Origin: Paramarasmius palmivorus
Lineage: Eukaryota > Basidiomycota > Agaricomycetes > Agaricales > Marasmiaceae
Length of the DNA stretch: 64,000 nt
Assembly: GCA_037176845.1 (NCBI GenBank)
Contig: JAYKXP010000046.1
Location: forward strand, 124,001-188,000
Direction: 5' to 3'
Part shown: in pieces, positions 35,427 through 47,483 of the stretch
Position numbering within the stretch: the stretch's first letter is position 1
Layout: each line of letters begins with the position of its first letter
Translations under genes and position numbers: made by a program
Notes under the pieces: model-generated
What the model was told of the DNA's origin: nothing
Database searches by the model: none
The model's input: the letters and a program-made list of their open reading frames with translations, nothing else

Positions 35427-36353
35427 CTACTTCCAACGTTCAACAGCTTCCTTAACCTTCTCGACCACCTCTTCAGCACCACTTGCTTGCCCAAACGCTT
35501 CAACAAACTTTCCATCCGGATCCATCAAATACACGAATATCGAGTGATCCACAAGGTAATCACCCTTGGGATCAGCGTCCGGCGGTGTAGAAAAGTACAC
35601 TCTGTACGCTTTACATGCAGCTTTGGTTTTGGCGTAGTCTCCTACGAGACCAATAAAAGAAGGGTGAAAGTCTCCTAGATAGGTTGATATTTGCGAAGGA
35701 GTGTCGCGAGCAGGGTCGACAGAGATGAATACCGGCTGGAGCGGTAGAGACGGATGTGTTTTCTCTGCGTAGAAACGAAACCAGATCATATTTCATGAAT
35801 TCGAACCCACGGAAGAAAAACACGAGAAACACGCAACTGATTTCTTCAACAACACTCGTCACTTTATCCAACTCTGCAGGGCATATATCCGGACAATTCG
35901 TGAAACCGAAATACACCAACGACCATTTACCCAACAACTCCTTCTCTGTAAACTCTTTCCCCGTCTTGGCTTCCGTCAACGCGAAAGGTCCACCGACGTT
36001 AGGTCTTCCATATGATGACGCCTGACGTTCCTTCTCCCTTTGCTCGATGAGCTTTTGTTTTTCGTGTGTAAAGTAAAAGTAGAGTCCACAGCCAACAGAG
36101 ACGAAGATGAGTGCTGAGAGGGGTGAGAAGACCTGTTGTTCAGAGGTTTTAGAGTGATAACGACCGGAGAAGGAATGAATGAAACACGCACACCAATAAC
36201 ATTGCGCTGAGGTCGAGGCGGCTCAGATGAATTCGAAGTGGATGTCGAGTTGAAGCGTTTTGACCTGGTTTTGGTCGAGCGTGGACATGATATTATAGAC
36301 CTTGCACTTGATTGAGGTACGCGACGTTGGGCTCGAAGTAAAAGTGGGAACAT
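35427..36353 (-). CDS. SCO1: SCO1-type mitochondrial copper chaperone
   Basis: Start ATG 36353 (MFPLLLRAQRRVPQSSARS), an Arg/Ser-rich mitochondrial presequence, then a transmembrane segment (LSALIFVSVGCGLYFYF) after an intron near 36134-36196. The thioredoxin-like domain has GKWSLVYFGFTNCPDICPAELDKV with the copper-binding CPDIC (CxxxC), then an intron near 35770-35865, VFISVDPARDTP, FIGLVGD and GDYLVDHSIFVYLMDP with the third copper ligand His. About 265 aa. SCO1 delivers copper to the CuA site of cytochrome c oxidase subunit 2 at the inner membrane. Being next to HEM13 is notable because both serve respiration, though clustering may be chance. Confidence 0.93.
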
Positions 36354-36889
36354 GGAAGGAAAGAGGAAGACCTGGCCGGTTGTTTCCTGGGCGCTTATCC
36401 ATGTCGCCGGAACGCCCAGCAACAAAATCACAGTGCGTATATCCAGCGAGAAACAGAAACTACTTGTAACGCAGACGTCATTAATTCCACGAACTGAGGA
36501 ATCAAGATATGGATATGGCAAGTCTAAGTACCAAGTAAAGCCGGTCCACTGAGTGGCACCATCTCCACGATATGTGCACATATCCGGCCCAGAATCACAT
36601 CTCTATCTCTGTCTTAGCTAGAGAACGAGGCTGCGCGCCACGAGCTTGCCTATGAGTCTGGCGCGCACGAGCAATCGTTTCACCAGAACGCCAGAGTGAT
36701 GTCCGAAACTTGGTTTGGGTCAGTATACTCTATGACCGACAGAGGCGCGCGGTACGAATATCAGCTTGAATTTCCTCGATTCTGAGGTCTGCTGATGCAG
36801 TCTGAACGTTAACCATCCCCGTTCACGTCATCCCTTTCAAACGACCGACTAAATTAAACACAGAATTACTTTACACGGCTCAACATTCA
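36354..36889. other. Intergenic region
   Basis: SCO1 promoter side and the 3' flank of the GH5-GH18 gene; nothing else recognised. Confidence 0.5.
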
Positions 36890-39800
36890 CTAGAACGGGA
36901 AAGCCACAGCTCGCACTTTCGCAATCCACGAAGCCGCAGCATTAGGGAATTGCCATACACCAACTCCTCCAGCTGAGCAGGATCATTGAATTTAGTCTTC
37001 ATCGGTGAACGGAAACGAAAAAAGATATAAACACTTACACCAACCGCTGGCCTTTGCTTGTGCTAAGCATACGGCAAGAAGACCAGGTTCCATGTATCCG
37101 TTCATTGCGTCTCTGAATGCAAGGATCAATATTAATGAAGTCCACGTTTGATTAGTTAGTTGTGAACTGACCCTTCCGTAGCCGGTTTACCGATGACTAG
37201 TTTGTTAAGAGGCACACCCCCCGGGCCGTTCGCAATCTCGAAAAGGGATGAATGCGGCCATACACTAGATGATTGTGTTAAAAGGCCATCACAGGTAGTG
37301 TATTCTTGTGTCCCCTCTGTCACCGGTTCAATTCCGTTGTTGACTTTTTCTGGGAAGACTAGACTCACGGTTATAGAACTGTTTTGACATCGTTAGCTAT
37401 TGATCATAATTCTGACGGTGTTGCGATCACACTTACTTGTACATTATACCAGTCAATCAAGTCTCCGACGTCAGCGTGAACCTTAAGATAAGCTTGTCCG
37501 TTGAACTTCTCAGGTGAAAACCTTGGCATACATAGATCGGAGTTAGGATTTGAGATCTACGGATGTTGAACGGATTGATTCTCATACCAAGGCGCAACAG
37601 CTATCGCATCGGATTTAGTATTCATTTATGGCGCCGAAAACCTCAGACTTACGTGCGTGAGTTATGATATACGAGCCCTGTGGCAGCTGTTTACGCAGTT
37701 GCCGAGTGAAATCTATGAGCCACGCCTTTAAAATTGAAATACATTCAGTCACACAAGAACAAACAATTCATATCCCGAGAAAACTCACTTCGGCCTTTCC
37801 ATCCTGCGCATTTATCGCAGCGAAATCCTTCAAAATACAAAACCGTCAACAACAGATCCAGAGCCACAGTCAATGGGGTTATGTCACCTCATAGTCGACA
37901 TCGACACCGTCCAAACCATATTGTTTGACCCACGCCGCCATCGTGTTAGCTGTATCGATGGGGTCAGCCCCTGATGTAGTTGGTGTGTTTGTGGAACCGA
38001 ATAATGATACGATGAGTTTGATTCCAGCGGCATCGTATTCTGCCTTGATAGCGGAGCGTTCGGCAGCGCTCAGCTGAGCCCATTCTGTTGCCTGAACATC
38101 TGCCGTTAGTACCTAAGAACGGTTCAACCACAGAAAGCGGAATACCTTATCAGCAGGACCTTCTAAGAGCAGGAACGACAAGGTACTGGTGTGGGGATGC
38201 TGTCAGATAAGCCATAGCCAGACGAAGATACCTCTCACAGAACATTATAACCCTGTAGTTATCTCAAAATCAGACAAACCGACTTCAGTAGTATGAAAAG
38301 GCGACTTACAGCGACTTGAGAGACGGGAGGTGGGCCATTTATACCAGATATCCATTGATCGCTATACAACACGAAACGCGGTGCAGCGGGTACAACATTC
38401 TGCGAGGTAGTATTGGTGACCGGTGTGAGGCTGGCGAGAGGGGTACCGGAACAAATCTTGGGATAAGCTCTGTCCGTAGCAGTAGCAGGAATCCAGCCAC
38501 CAGCTAAACCAGCAGAATAGCTGGATTCAGCAGCATTCTCGGTCTTCCATGTGTTGTATATCCATCCAACGCTATTGGCTTCGAAAGCTACGGTGATACT
38601 TTTAGCTACGAGTAGAATGTCGGGAGTGTTTACTCACTCGAAGTCTGAGCCTCAAAGAAAGCCCTCATGAAGGTCTTGTAGTCTTGAGTGAACTGGGACC
38701 CATCGCCAGTCATCGTGCTACAATTGCCGTGTTTGACAGAGTTCGCTGCGCTACCATCAAATGTGCTTCCGCCCATGGGACCGAACTGAAGGTTTGCACA
38801 GTCTGTGGTGGATGTTGTCCATTCTCCGACTACTGTCCACAGTTCCGAGCCTGCGAGTGAAGTACTTTGCTGGCAAGCTGCTGCGATGTGCTGGTCATAA
38901 GTTCGAGAGGCGCAGTCGGAACACCAGATGCTGTAATAATGCGTATCTATGGGGTAGGTGAGTATGGATAAAAAAGATGCTTACTGACAAGCACGTACCA
39001 ATCATGACACCATCGAAAGACCCGGGAGGCTCAAAACCTTTCCACGAGGAAAGTGACATGCCAGCATCGGGGATGATCTGGACAATGGCCCCTTGACTTG
39101 TTGTAGCATATGGGTAACGTGTCCTCGCATAGCTGCAGTAAAATGGTCATCGACTGTATGCCACGCAGCTGCGTATGACCCACCTGTCGAGGTAATATTG
39201 ACGCAGGGTCTGCATAAAGTCATCACCAACCCACCCCGCGGGGCTTGCGATGCCTTCGATAGCAACAACGACATCCGTTTGAGCAGAGTACCATGTTGCC
39301 AAAGCCTTGACAATGTTCGAGCTACGGTCGATGTTCTGCTTGTTCTTGTGCCAATTGATATTGCCTTTCTGTCCGCTACCATCGAAGCCGTTCTGACAAA
39401 GGTCCTCATTGGACAGAAGTTCTGACCGCGGGGAACATAACTCACTTGAGAGCCGGGGAGGCCTTGTAGTGTTATAATCACTTTCAGTCCGACGTCTCGG
39501 GCCCATCCGATGGCTCTGTTATGGGATGGCAGCGTGAGCATCGTAATCGCATGAATTGAGATTACACGAACTGGTTAAGGTAGAAGAGTTGTCCCTGGTG
39601 ATAGGGCTCCCCTTGTGAAACGTCCCAAGCCCAATATCCGATCGGAATCTTGATATGGTTCAAGCTGAGGATAGGGTTGAGTGAGGTTTCAACATGACAA
39701 AGTAGCACTCACCCAGCGTCCTTGATCTTCTGCAGATCACCCTTCGCAATAAAAGTATTCCAATGATTAACCAGAGTTGCTTTGACCGCATCCCGGTTGC

Positions 39801-40133
39801 CGTACTGGCTAAGGGTATATTCATCCACGATATTCGGGTTATCTTGTGATATGAAGATGGAAGGGGTAATCCAGGGCTGAACGAACGATCCAGTCATTAA
39901 CCATGTAACGTGAGATGGATTTTACTCACCTCTAACACGAGCCAACCAGAGAGACTAACGCCTCGGATCTTCGTCTCCCAGTAATGCACAGGCCAGTCAG
40001 GAGCGCGTTTGCTAAGCGCGGCGTGTTTGGCACGTCTATCGAGGACATTCGAACGACGGTGGGTTGCTGAGGAGCTGGAAAAGTTTGTAAGAACAATTAA
40101 ACCTGCAAGCAGGCCTGAAATGAATGTGCGCAT
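36890..40133 (-). CDS. Secreted GH5 (exo-1,3-glucanase-like) fused to GH18 chitinase domain
   Basis: Start ATG 40133 (MRTFISGLLAGLIVLTNF, signal peptide), stop TAG 36890-36892, many short introns. The N-terminal GH5 is a close paralogue of the gene at 28361-30941, with the same changes: LNHIKIPIGYW, TLQGLPGSQ and VVAIEGIASPAGW in place of the NEP acid/base, with GEW kept. One exon (about 38290-38580) runs without a stop from YSAGLAGGWIPA ... ICSGTPLASLTPVTN into VVPAAPRFVLYSDQWISGINGPPPVSQVA, the start of GH18. GH18 continues with YNVLSFLLLEGPA, AAGIKLIVSLFGSTNTP, VKQYGLDGVDVDYED (intact DxxDxDxE), LPQGSYIITHAPVAPWF, IDWYNVQFYN, LNKLVIGKPA and WSGGVGVWQFP. The product should combine beta-1,3-glucan binding and chitin hydrolysis at the wall or outside the cell (inference). 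Confidence 0.85.
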
Positions 40134-40934
40134 TTTGACCAGCCGAGGTAACGAACGACGATGGTTGGGCGAAACAGTTCCTAGGAAGCCTGGAGATGAT
40201 GTGCTGTACCTGACGCGCTATATAGCTGAGCGTGCTAGACTCCTAAGGTACTGGCAGCATTGCTTGCGGACGATCAGAGGTCCAGCCTGAGGTTCCCAGG
40301 GGGATTCGACAAGTGATTTTCAAGACGATTTACTTCTCCTGATAGCTCAAGAGTCCAGCAGCTTGTCGTGCTCAGGAAGCGACTCTTCTTTATCTCAAAA
40401 ATACGGAATGCTGTCTTTTCAAACGAGTCAGTGTCTGCAATGACTTGGAAGGCTATTGCACACCTGGGGAATTCAGGAGTCTAAACACATTGCGCCCTGA
40501 TCGACTACTTCTTAGCGACTCTCGCCGACTTTCCGCGCGAATATATGGATAAATAGCAGCTCAATATGCATCAAAGCGACTATGCGAGTGATATGAGGTA
40601 CAGTTGCAGACGAAGGAGCGAAAAAAAAGATCGTTTATTAGCCTGGGAACTTTAGTTTGACGCCGAACGCGTCAGTGTGACTCAATTTGAATCTGACATT
40701 GAATAACACCTTGCAATTGAATTTTCGAGAGCTTCACATGTCAGAGGAATCAGTCATTTCAGTATTCCGAGGGCCGGAAACGGTAAGTTCAAGAGCCGAA
40801 GCAAAATAAATTCCACAGAAGAGACTACAGTTTCACGAGCAAAGTTACACTGCGGTCGATAGCGACGATTATGTACCAGATTCTGTTAACCAAAAACCAT
40901 TTTGTGAACCGCGTCGACGTCAAATCGCACTCTT
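40134..40934. other. Intergenic region
   Basis: Promoter side of the GH5-GH18 gene and the 3' flank of a hydrophobin; no gene recognised. Confidence 0.5.
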
Positions 40935-41418
40935 TTAGAGGTTGATGTTGATGGGGGTGCAACCAATGGCGATGAGGCCGTTCTGAAGGGAGGTATTAGC
41001 ACTGGTCACCATCCTTTCAAAAGATTCGACTTACGAAGGAGTTGTTCTCGCAGCAGACAGGTTGAGCACTGCAAGAGCTGCCTCCAGCGCCGATGACGGT
41101 GATCGGGGAGCAGGTGACACCGCTGTATGGTTCCGTTTGTTAGAGGGGAGATCATATAGGATAGGTAGCTGCTTACACAAGGACGTTGAGGTCTTGGAGA
41201 ACGATACCCAAGAGCCCGAGGAGCAGAGAAACAGGGTTAGAGGAGGCTTTCTGAACACTGTTGCAACCTAGAGACCGATGTCAGCAAACATCGACATTTC
41301 AACGCGAAAGGATCCTACATTGGATAGGGCCAGTGTTGCACTGACCGGCGGGCTCAGTTGGCAAGGCGGCCGCAAGGAGTGCGAAGGACAAGAAGAAGAG
41401 GACGATGGCTTTGTACAT
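40935..41418 (-). CDS. Class I hydrophobin
   Basis: Start ATG 41418, stop TAA 40935-40937, three introns, about 107 aa. Signal peptide [18 protein letters not shown], then [10 protein letters not shown] with the usual intron inside the CC pair, [45 protein letters not shown] and [11 protein letters not shown]. All eight cysteines of class I are present in order. It is very similar to the hydrophobin domain at the end of the GH5 fusion (TGPIQCC, VQD, NGLIAI) and to the gene at 17613, so all three share recent ancestry. Secreted, self-assembling surface protein. Confidence 0.93.
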
Positions 41419-43501
41419 TGTGAAGAGAGAAGATGAGACTGTAGCTGAACTGGGGTGTTCGACTGAAGAATCTGAGCAGAAACGGTACGCCTTTTATACC
41501 TGAAAACGGCCTATGTACGATGCAGATGTTCAAATTCCGGACTGCCGTCACCCCGTCGGCTTGTAGAGTTGTCTTCTTCCACTTTTCAGGTTTCGATCTG
41601 TCAGACTTCAATGTTTAGATTCTGATTGTGTGGCTGGACGCAATGTGGCAGACCACATGAGTTCAACTCTGACATGTTTTACGTCATGTACTGAGCAAGG
41701 AAATGTGTTCGAGAACGAGGTATCTTGTGTTGATTTTTGGAGACAAGCCCGGGGAGTGACAGGTAAACCGAACTAGCCTTCACGTCTGGAAACCCTCGTA
41801 GAGTTGCCCGCGTAGTAAGCGTGTTGTACAGGAACACGGCCTCTAGAGAACTGCGTCTAGAGCCAGGATCGAGGCCCAAAGCATATAAAACAACGAGATT
41901 CGAAGCACTTGTTGATTCGACCCTTCACCGCTGAGAAAAAGGTAACCTAGACTTGGCGCTCTCGAATTAATTTAGACACGGGACGCGGTATTCGAGCATA
42001 CTTACCTCCGCAAATGGACATCCTTTGTTTGCTGAATGAGGTGTTGGCATCCACCGACCTCACCGCATATCCATCAAATTTATCAAAATTAAGGAACTGA
42101 TTCAATTCAGAAAAGCAAGGCTAAGAGAACATATGATGTTCTTACAAGTTGGAGGCAGTCATTGCCGCTCGAGGAATAACATAGACGATGCTTGGAACTT
42201 GTCCTTTTCGTACCAAACTTGGTTGAATCCAAATTGAATCCTAGTCCATGCACGACAAGAATGCTCCGGCAACTCTAACGATTTTCAACCGAGGGCCCGC
42301 AGTCTTCTCATGTCTTGCGTTGTCAAAGTTTCTGCTTCTGTGATTGGTGCCGCCGGAAACGCCAGTATTCATGGAACGGCATGTTCTTGACCTCCCGGTT
42401 TTTTGTTAGGACGAGGTGGACGTGCCTAGCAATGTGGTTGTTTCATCTAAATTCAATTTGTGACTTGAGAAGAAGAAGCAGTTTCTATGAGAAAAGGATC
42501 CCAGTTTAATTCGCTAGGCAGTACGGCAAAAACGGAAAAGCCATGTACCTCTCGGCGACCAGACGTCGTCCAATTCGGTTCAATAACTCGTCACTTGCAC
42601 CCGCTCTATGTACCAGCATCCTCCTCAAGCCTTGTTTGACGTTTTTTGAGTCCTGACGCGTCATCCTTGAAGTCATCGTGCTTGTATCCCTGAAAAGTCC
42701 TTGGGGTTTGAGGATCGACAGTAATTGGGTACCGCTGTCCGAGGTGTTGTCCAATAGGAATTACTGCAGAAAATAATTGATTGAGTATAGCCAGCCAATT
42801 GTCAATAACGGACGGAACACTGAGACCATGTTGAGAATGTTAAGAACGACACCTTTCATTCCTCCGTTCATGCCATACGGAACCAGTAAATCAGTCCAAG
42901 TATCCCCTTTCCGAAACTTGAATTCTTTCTCCCAACACATGTAGCATAGCCATCAGTCAAAAAACCTATTCGGCGACCGTTTTCCAGCGGAAAACAAAGA
43001 TTTGAACGGAACTGATGGGGTCAGGATGTGGTTGGTTGTGTGGTTTTGACTGGTGGAAATGAATAAGATGCCAGCAATATTCGTCAGTGGCTTGATTTAA
43101 TCATTCTCTTGCTTGTTGGGTATATTTTCTTGTGTATGTTTCCTGAGAACGTCTTGTAAAGAAAGGTAAGAGAAGGGCTTGGTGAGAGTGGGGAGAGAAA
43201 ATTCTGCCGCGGGAAACGAGGCCAAAGCTTCTTTCGGCGCCCGACATCAAGGATTTCCTCGAGCCGCTTAGTCAAGCAAGTCAAACACTATTCACGCAAC
43301 ATCAAAGAAAGGAAAACGAAGTAGATTATGTGGACTCGTAGGGCATGTATGTAGTCGTGAACATGAGAGTATACATAGGGTTACAACAAAGAAACATGAA
43401 GACAAGGATAGACAGTATGAGGTACGAACAGAAGAGTCAGGGTACCATAAAACAAGGAAATCCACGAGAAAGAGAACGAGCGCAACGATAATGACTATCG
43501 C
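41419..43501. other. Gene-poor 2-kb stretch
   Basis: Includes the promoter of the hydrophobin and the 3' flank of EF-3. Short open frames at 42315-42509 and 42506-42754 have no recognisable features. No repeats seen by eye. A lineage-specific or non-coding RNA gene cannot be excluded. Confidence 0.5.
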
Positions 43502-46500
43502 TTACAGCTCATCGTCGGTGATCTCACCCCTCTTCTTCCTAGCCATCCTCTCCTTCTTCAGCTTACGAGCCTCAGCTGAAGTGATCTTCTTGGCCTTCTT
43601 GTTCTCGACCTTGTTACCCATAGCATCGTATTGATCGTCATCTTCACCATCCTTCTTGTCGATGCGAGGTCCAGATCCTTGACCCTCAACCCAGTTGTGA
43701 CCGGAGGCCTCGAGACGTCCATCACGCATGGCCCAGACTTCCTTGCAAAGCGACTCTGAGAAGTCCCTGTTGTGAGTGATGATGAGGACACCACCCTCGA
43801 AGACCTTGAGTGCTTCAATGAGAGCAGCGAGGGACTCTCTGTCGAGGTAGTTGGTAGGCTCATCGAGACAGATGACGTGGGGGCGACGCCAGGTGGCAGC
43901 ACCGAGGACGATCTTGACCTTTTGACCACCAGAGAGACCCCTCATGGTGTTGTGGGAGACGAACTCGGGCTCGAGACCGAAGTCGGCGAAGTGCTTCTCG
44001 ATCTCGCGACGAACGAGAGGACGAAGGAGACCGAGACGCTGGGCTTCACGTGTGTCGACGTCGATAACTTTCTGTTGATTGAAAGGTGACGTCAGTAAAC
44101 ATACACTATAACATCTGAACAACTTGCCTTCTCGAAACCACGCTTGATGAGCTCATCACGAGGCAACCAGATGTTCTCGGAAGAGCTGAGGTTCTTGAAC
44201 GAAACCTCGTACTCGTATGACTGCTTGAGCTTCTTCCTAGTGATGATTTCCTCAATGAACCTCTTCTGGCCTTCAACGATGACAAGGGATCCCTCCTTCA
44301 TCTTCTCAGCCTCGGCCTCAGTGATCTGACGGTTGGCCTTGGTCATCTCCTCCATATCTTCACCAGTCTGGTAACGCCACAACATGTACTCAAGAGGAGT
44401 CTTGTCGAGGTGGTGGTCAATGTGGTGGAAAGCGTGCTGAGCGACGTAACCGATGACCAAGTTGGGGTGCTTCCAGATTTCACCACCCTTGTTGGGCTCC
44501 ATGTCACCGATGAGGAGCTTGACGAGGGTAGATTTACCGGAACCGTTAGGTCCGAGAATGGCGACACGGGAAGAGAGGGAGACTTGGAGAGTGATGTCGT
44601 AGAGTTGTTGGACGGCCTGGGTTGGGTATTGGAAGCCAACCTTACGCATCTTCAACAAACTCTTTTCCTTAGTCTTGACACCGTCGAGGAGAGGGGGGTC
44701 AGGGAGCTTGAACTTGTAGTCTTCCTGAGCCTCAAGAGTGTAGTAGGATTTAGCCTCAGGAACAGCCTTGACGAAGGCCTCGAGGTTACCACGGTATCTC
44801 TTGAGCTTGAAGCGGTTCAAGTGAAGAACATCGGTGATGGTGTTGTTCAAGAAGCTGGAGTCGTGGGAAACAATGACTGTAAACCAGGATTGAGTATAGT
44901 ATACACGCAGCATAACAGGTGGGACATACTGGATGTGCAGGTCTTCAAGCCGGTAAGGTAGTTCTCCAACCAGGCAACGTTGACGACGTCAAGATGGTTA
45001 GTAGGCTCATCGAGAAGCAGGATGTCAGCCTTGAAAAGCATAGCCCGGGCGAGAGCAAGCTTCATCTTCCAACCACCAGAGAGACTGCCAATAGATTGCT
45101 TTTGGCGTTCGTCGTTGAAGCCGACGGAAGCAAGAGCCTCGATGATCTCAGCCTCGGTTGCGTGGATACGCTTATCAGCGAGGATGAAGGCGAGGACAGA
45201 GGTGTCTTCTTCACTTCCGTCAATGTCGTGCTCGACGTAGAAGGTTCGGACCTCATCGGGAGAAGGGAAACCTTCAACTTGTCTGTAGACCGGGAGTAAG
45301 TATCAAATCTAAAAAATGGACTGCCGGGACTGACCCATTGGTAATGGCACGCATGAGGGTGGATTTACCGGTACCGTTCTTACCGCAGAGACCGTAACGG
45401 TGGCCACGCTTGAGACGGAGGGTAGCAGTGTTCAAGAGAATCTTGGCACCGTAAGCCAGAGAGAACTGGCAGTTGCAAAGATCCTCGCCTTCCTCCTCAT
45501 CCTCAGGAACTTCGTCGTCGTTGACATCATCAGTAGCGGAGCGGACGACCCACTCGCGGGTAACGGCAATGGGGTCGGGAGTGGCAGCAGCGAACGCAAG
45601 GTAAGGAGCGAGCGTCTCCCACTCGGGAACGTCGAAGTTCTTGATGTTGGTCATGTTGGCAGCAAGGGCCGAAGCGTAGATGACGGCAGCGTTGGAGACA
45701 TTGATCTCACCACCGAACTTCTTGTAAATGGCGGAGAGACCGTGAGAGAGATGGGCGACGTCAGCCTTCTTGAGAGGAGGAAGGTCTGAGCCGTCGCCAG
45801 TAGGAACCTCACCGACTTGACGGAGGGTTGCGATGGCTCTCTGGACAACGCTACGTGCTTCGGGGTCACCGATAGTGGTTTCGACCTTGATCAGGCCGGG
45901 CAAAAGCTTGGGAATGAAAGGTCGGACAGTGGCAGCATTGTCGACGAGTTTGGACATATTGTCAACGATGCTGCAGCAGATCGATCAGAAACCTATACGA
46001 TCGAAATATGAAACTGGAAAACTTACACAGCGACCTTACGCTTGATAGCGGTAAGCTTTTCGTTGAGACCACGGGAAAGAAGGGGAACCATGAGAGACAA
46101 GGTAGGGGAGTCTACTTCGGAAACGAATGTGGTGGCCGCGAGAAGGGCGATGGTATTAGGCACCTCCTCAACGGGATTAATAAGAGCTTTAATAAGAGCA
46201 GGAATAAAGCGTTCTATGTCCTTGTTGGAGACCAGAGCGGTGGCCTTTGTCAGCGAATCACGAGCAGCCTTCTTCACGTCGGCTTTGGTGTCCCAGATTG
46301 CTTCGGAGAGAACGGGAATGATTTCGGGCATGAGACGGGCAGTCTGGACCGGAGCGCTCTTGACCAACTGGTCGAGAACAGTCAGGGCGCCGATCTTGAT
46401 CTGCCATTTGCCGGCGGTTTTGATTTCGTGAAGAAGAGCAGGAAGAATAAGGGCGGTGGCCCAAGGGTTCATGGCAGCGGTGTATTCCCTCACTGCCTCG

Positions 46501-46895
46501 ACAGCTGCTGTCCTGACAGCAGGCATCTTGTCAGCGAAAGTCTCGAGGAGAGCGGCGTAAATGCCAGAGTCGATGAAGGTAGGTTCGAGGGCCTTGATTG
46601 CACCAGACTTGGCGATGGTGGCAACAGCCTCGGCAGCACCTTCACGAGCTGCAGGCGATTTTTTGTCGGCGAGAGCCTTTACAACTGCATCTTGGAAACC
46701 GGCAGATTGCAATGAGGTGGATCCCTCCTTCTGGGCGACGGCAGCAAGGTGCTGAGCAGCCGAGCCACGGGAGGTTTTGTCAGCGACAAAGAGCGCTGAG
46801 ACGTCGATCTGACCGTCAACGGGGTTGGCGGCAGCCTTTAAGGAGGCGGCAGAGGGAATAGCGGGGGCAGTAGCGTTAGCAGTTGCAGCGGGCAT
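43502..46895 (-). CDS. TEF3: Translation elongation factor 3 (ABC-F ATPase)
   Basis: Start ATG 46895 ([14 protein letters not shown]), stop 43502, four introns (about 45961-46025, 45286-45333, 44881-44931 and 44072-44126). The N-terminal HEAT repeats ([25 protein letters not shown] ...) are followed by two ABC domains. First: Walker [13 protein letters not shown], signature [14 protein letters not shown], Walker [13 protein letters not shown]. Second: GPNGSGKST, a chromodomain-like insert, [12 protein letters not shown] and [12 protein letters not shown]. The C-terminus is Lys-rich ([26 protein letters not shown]). EF-3 is an essential fungal factor that helps release E-site tRNA from the ribosome. 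About 1,050 aa, the normal size. It follows VPH1 on the same strand. Confidence 0.96.
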
Positions 46896-47483
46896 TTCTA
46901 TAAGCGTAATCTAAGAAAACAAAAGTGTCAAAGACAGGGATAAGCAAGAAGGGAAGAGCAAGACGCACCTGAAGCTATGTAGAATAGTCTAAAGATATGT
47001 CTATCGAGGCGATTCGAGACAAAGGAGGACAAGGACAGAAGAACGCTCTATGTCTACTGGCAAGATTGCCTAGTAAAAGAGAAAACAGTCAGTTAGCATC
47101 GTCGTCGACGTCGTAGAAGCAGCCGTGCTCGTCGTCACGGACAGCGAAGGAAAATTTTCTCACCTCTAAAGAGAGCTTGAGAGAGAAAAAAAGAAGAAAG
47201 GTGGGAATACAAAACCCAAACAGGCGGCTCTTTATTGGGCTCCGTGTTCGGACTTTGAAAAAATAGCCACTTTGCCTTATCGGGAAACTCAATCTGATCA
47301 AGGTTACCTGTCATCATCCCGCGCTCAGGGAGGGATACCAATCATCCTCCGGTGTATGCGCTGCGGGGTAGACCCCAGAACGTAAAAACAAGGTGCTGTA
47401 TTGACAACGGTAACAACGACATGTAAAGAAACGAGTGGTTTATGCGGTAACAAGTGGAGAAAAAGTCATTAAGCGTCCTTATC
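46896..47483 (-). promoter_or_regulatory. EF-3 promoter/5' leader with pyrimidine-rich tract
   Basis: The 590 bp between VPH1 and EF-3 carries, on the coding (minus) strand, a CT-rich tract (about 47168-47205: CTTTCTTC, TTTTTTTCTCTCTC), a hallmark of highly expressed fungal genes. A leader intron is plausible but not resolved. Overlapping short open frames at 47089-47341 are probably not genes. Confidence 0.4.

Noticed and set aside
42315..42754. Short open frames in the 2-kb gene-poor stretch
   Set aside because: No signal peptide, domain or convincing splice partner; length expected by chance.
45400..46715. Long plus-strand open frames opposite EF-3
   Set aside because: Codon-bias shadows of a highly expressed gene; the minus strand encodes EF-3 without doubt.
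47089..47341. Possible upstream reading frames before EF-3
   Set aside because: Short, overlapping and within a pyrimidine-rich leader; translation cannot be supported from sequence.
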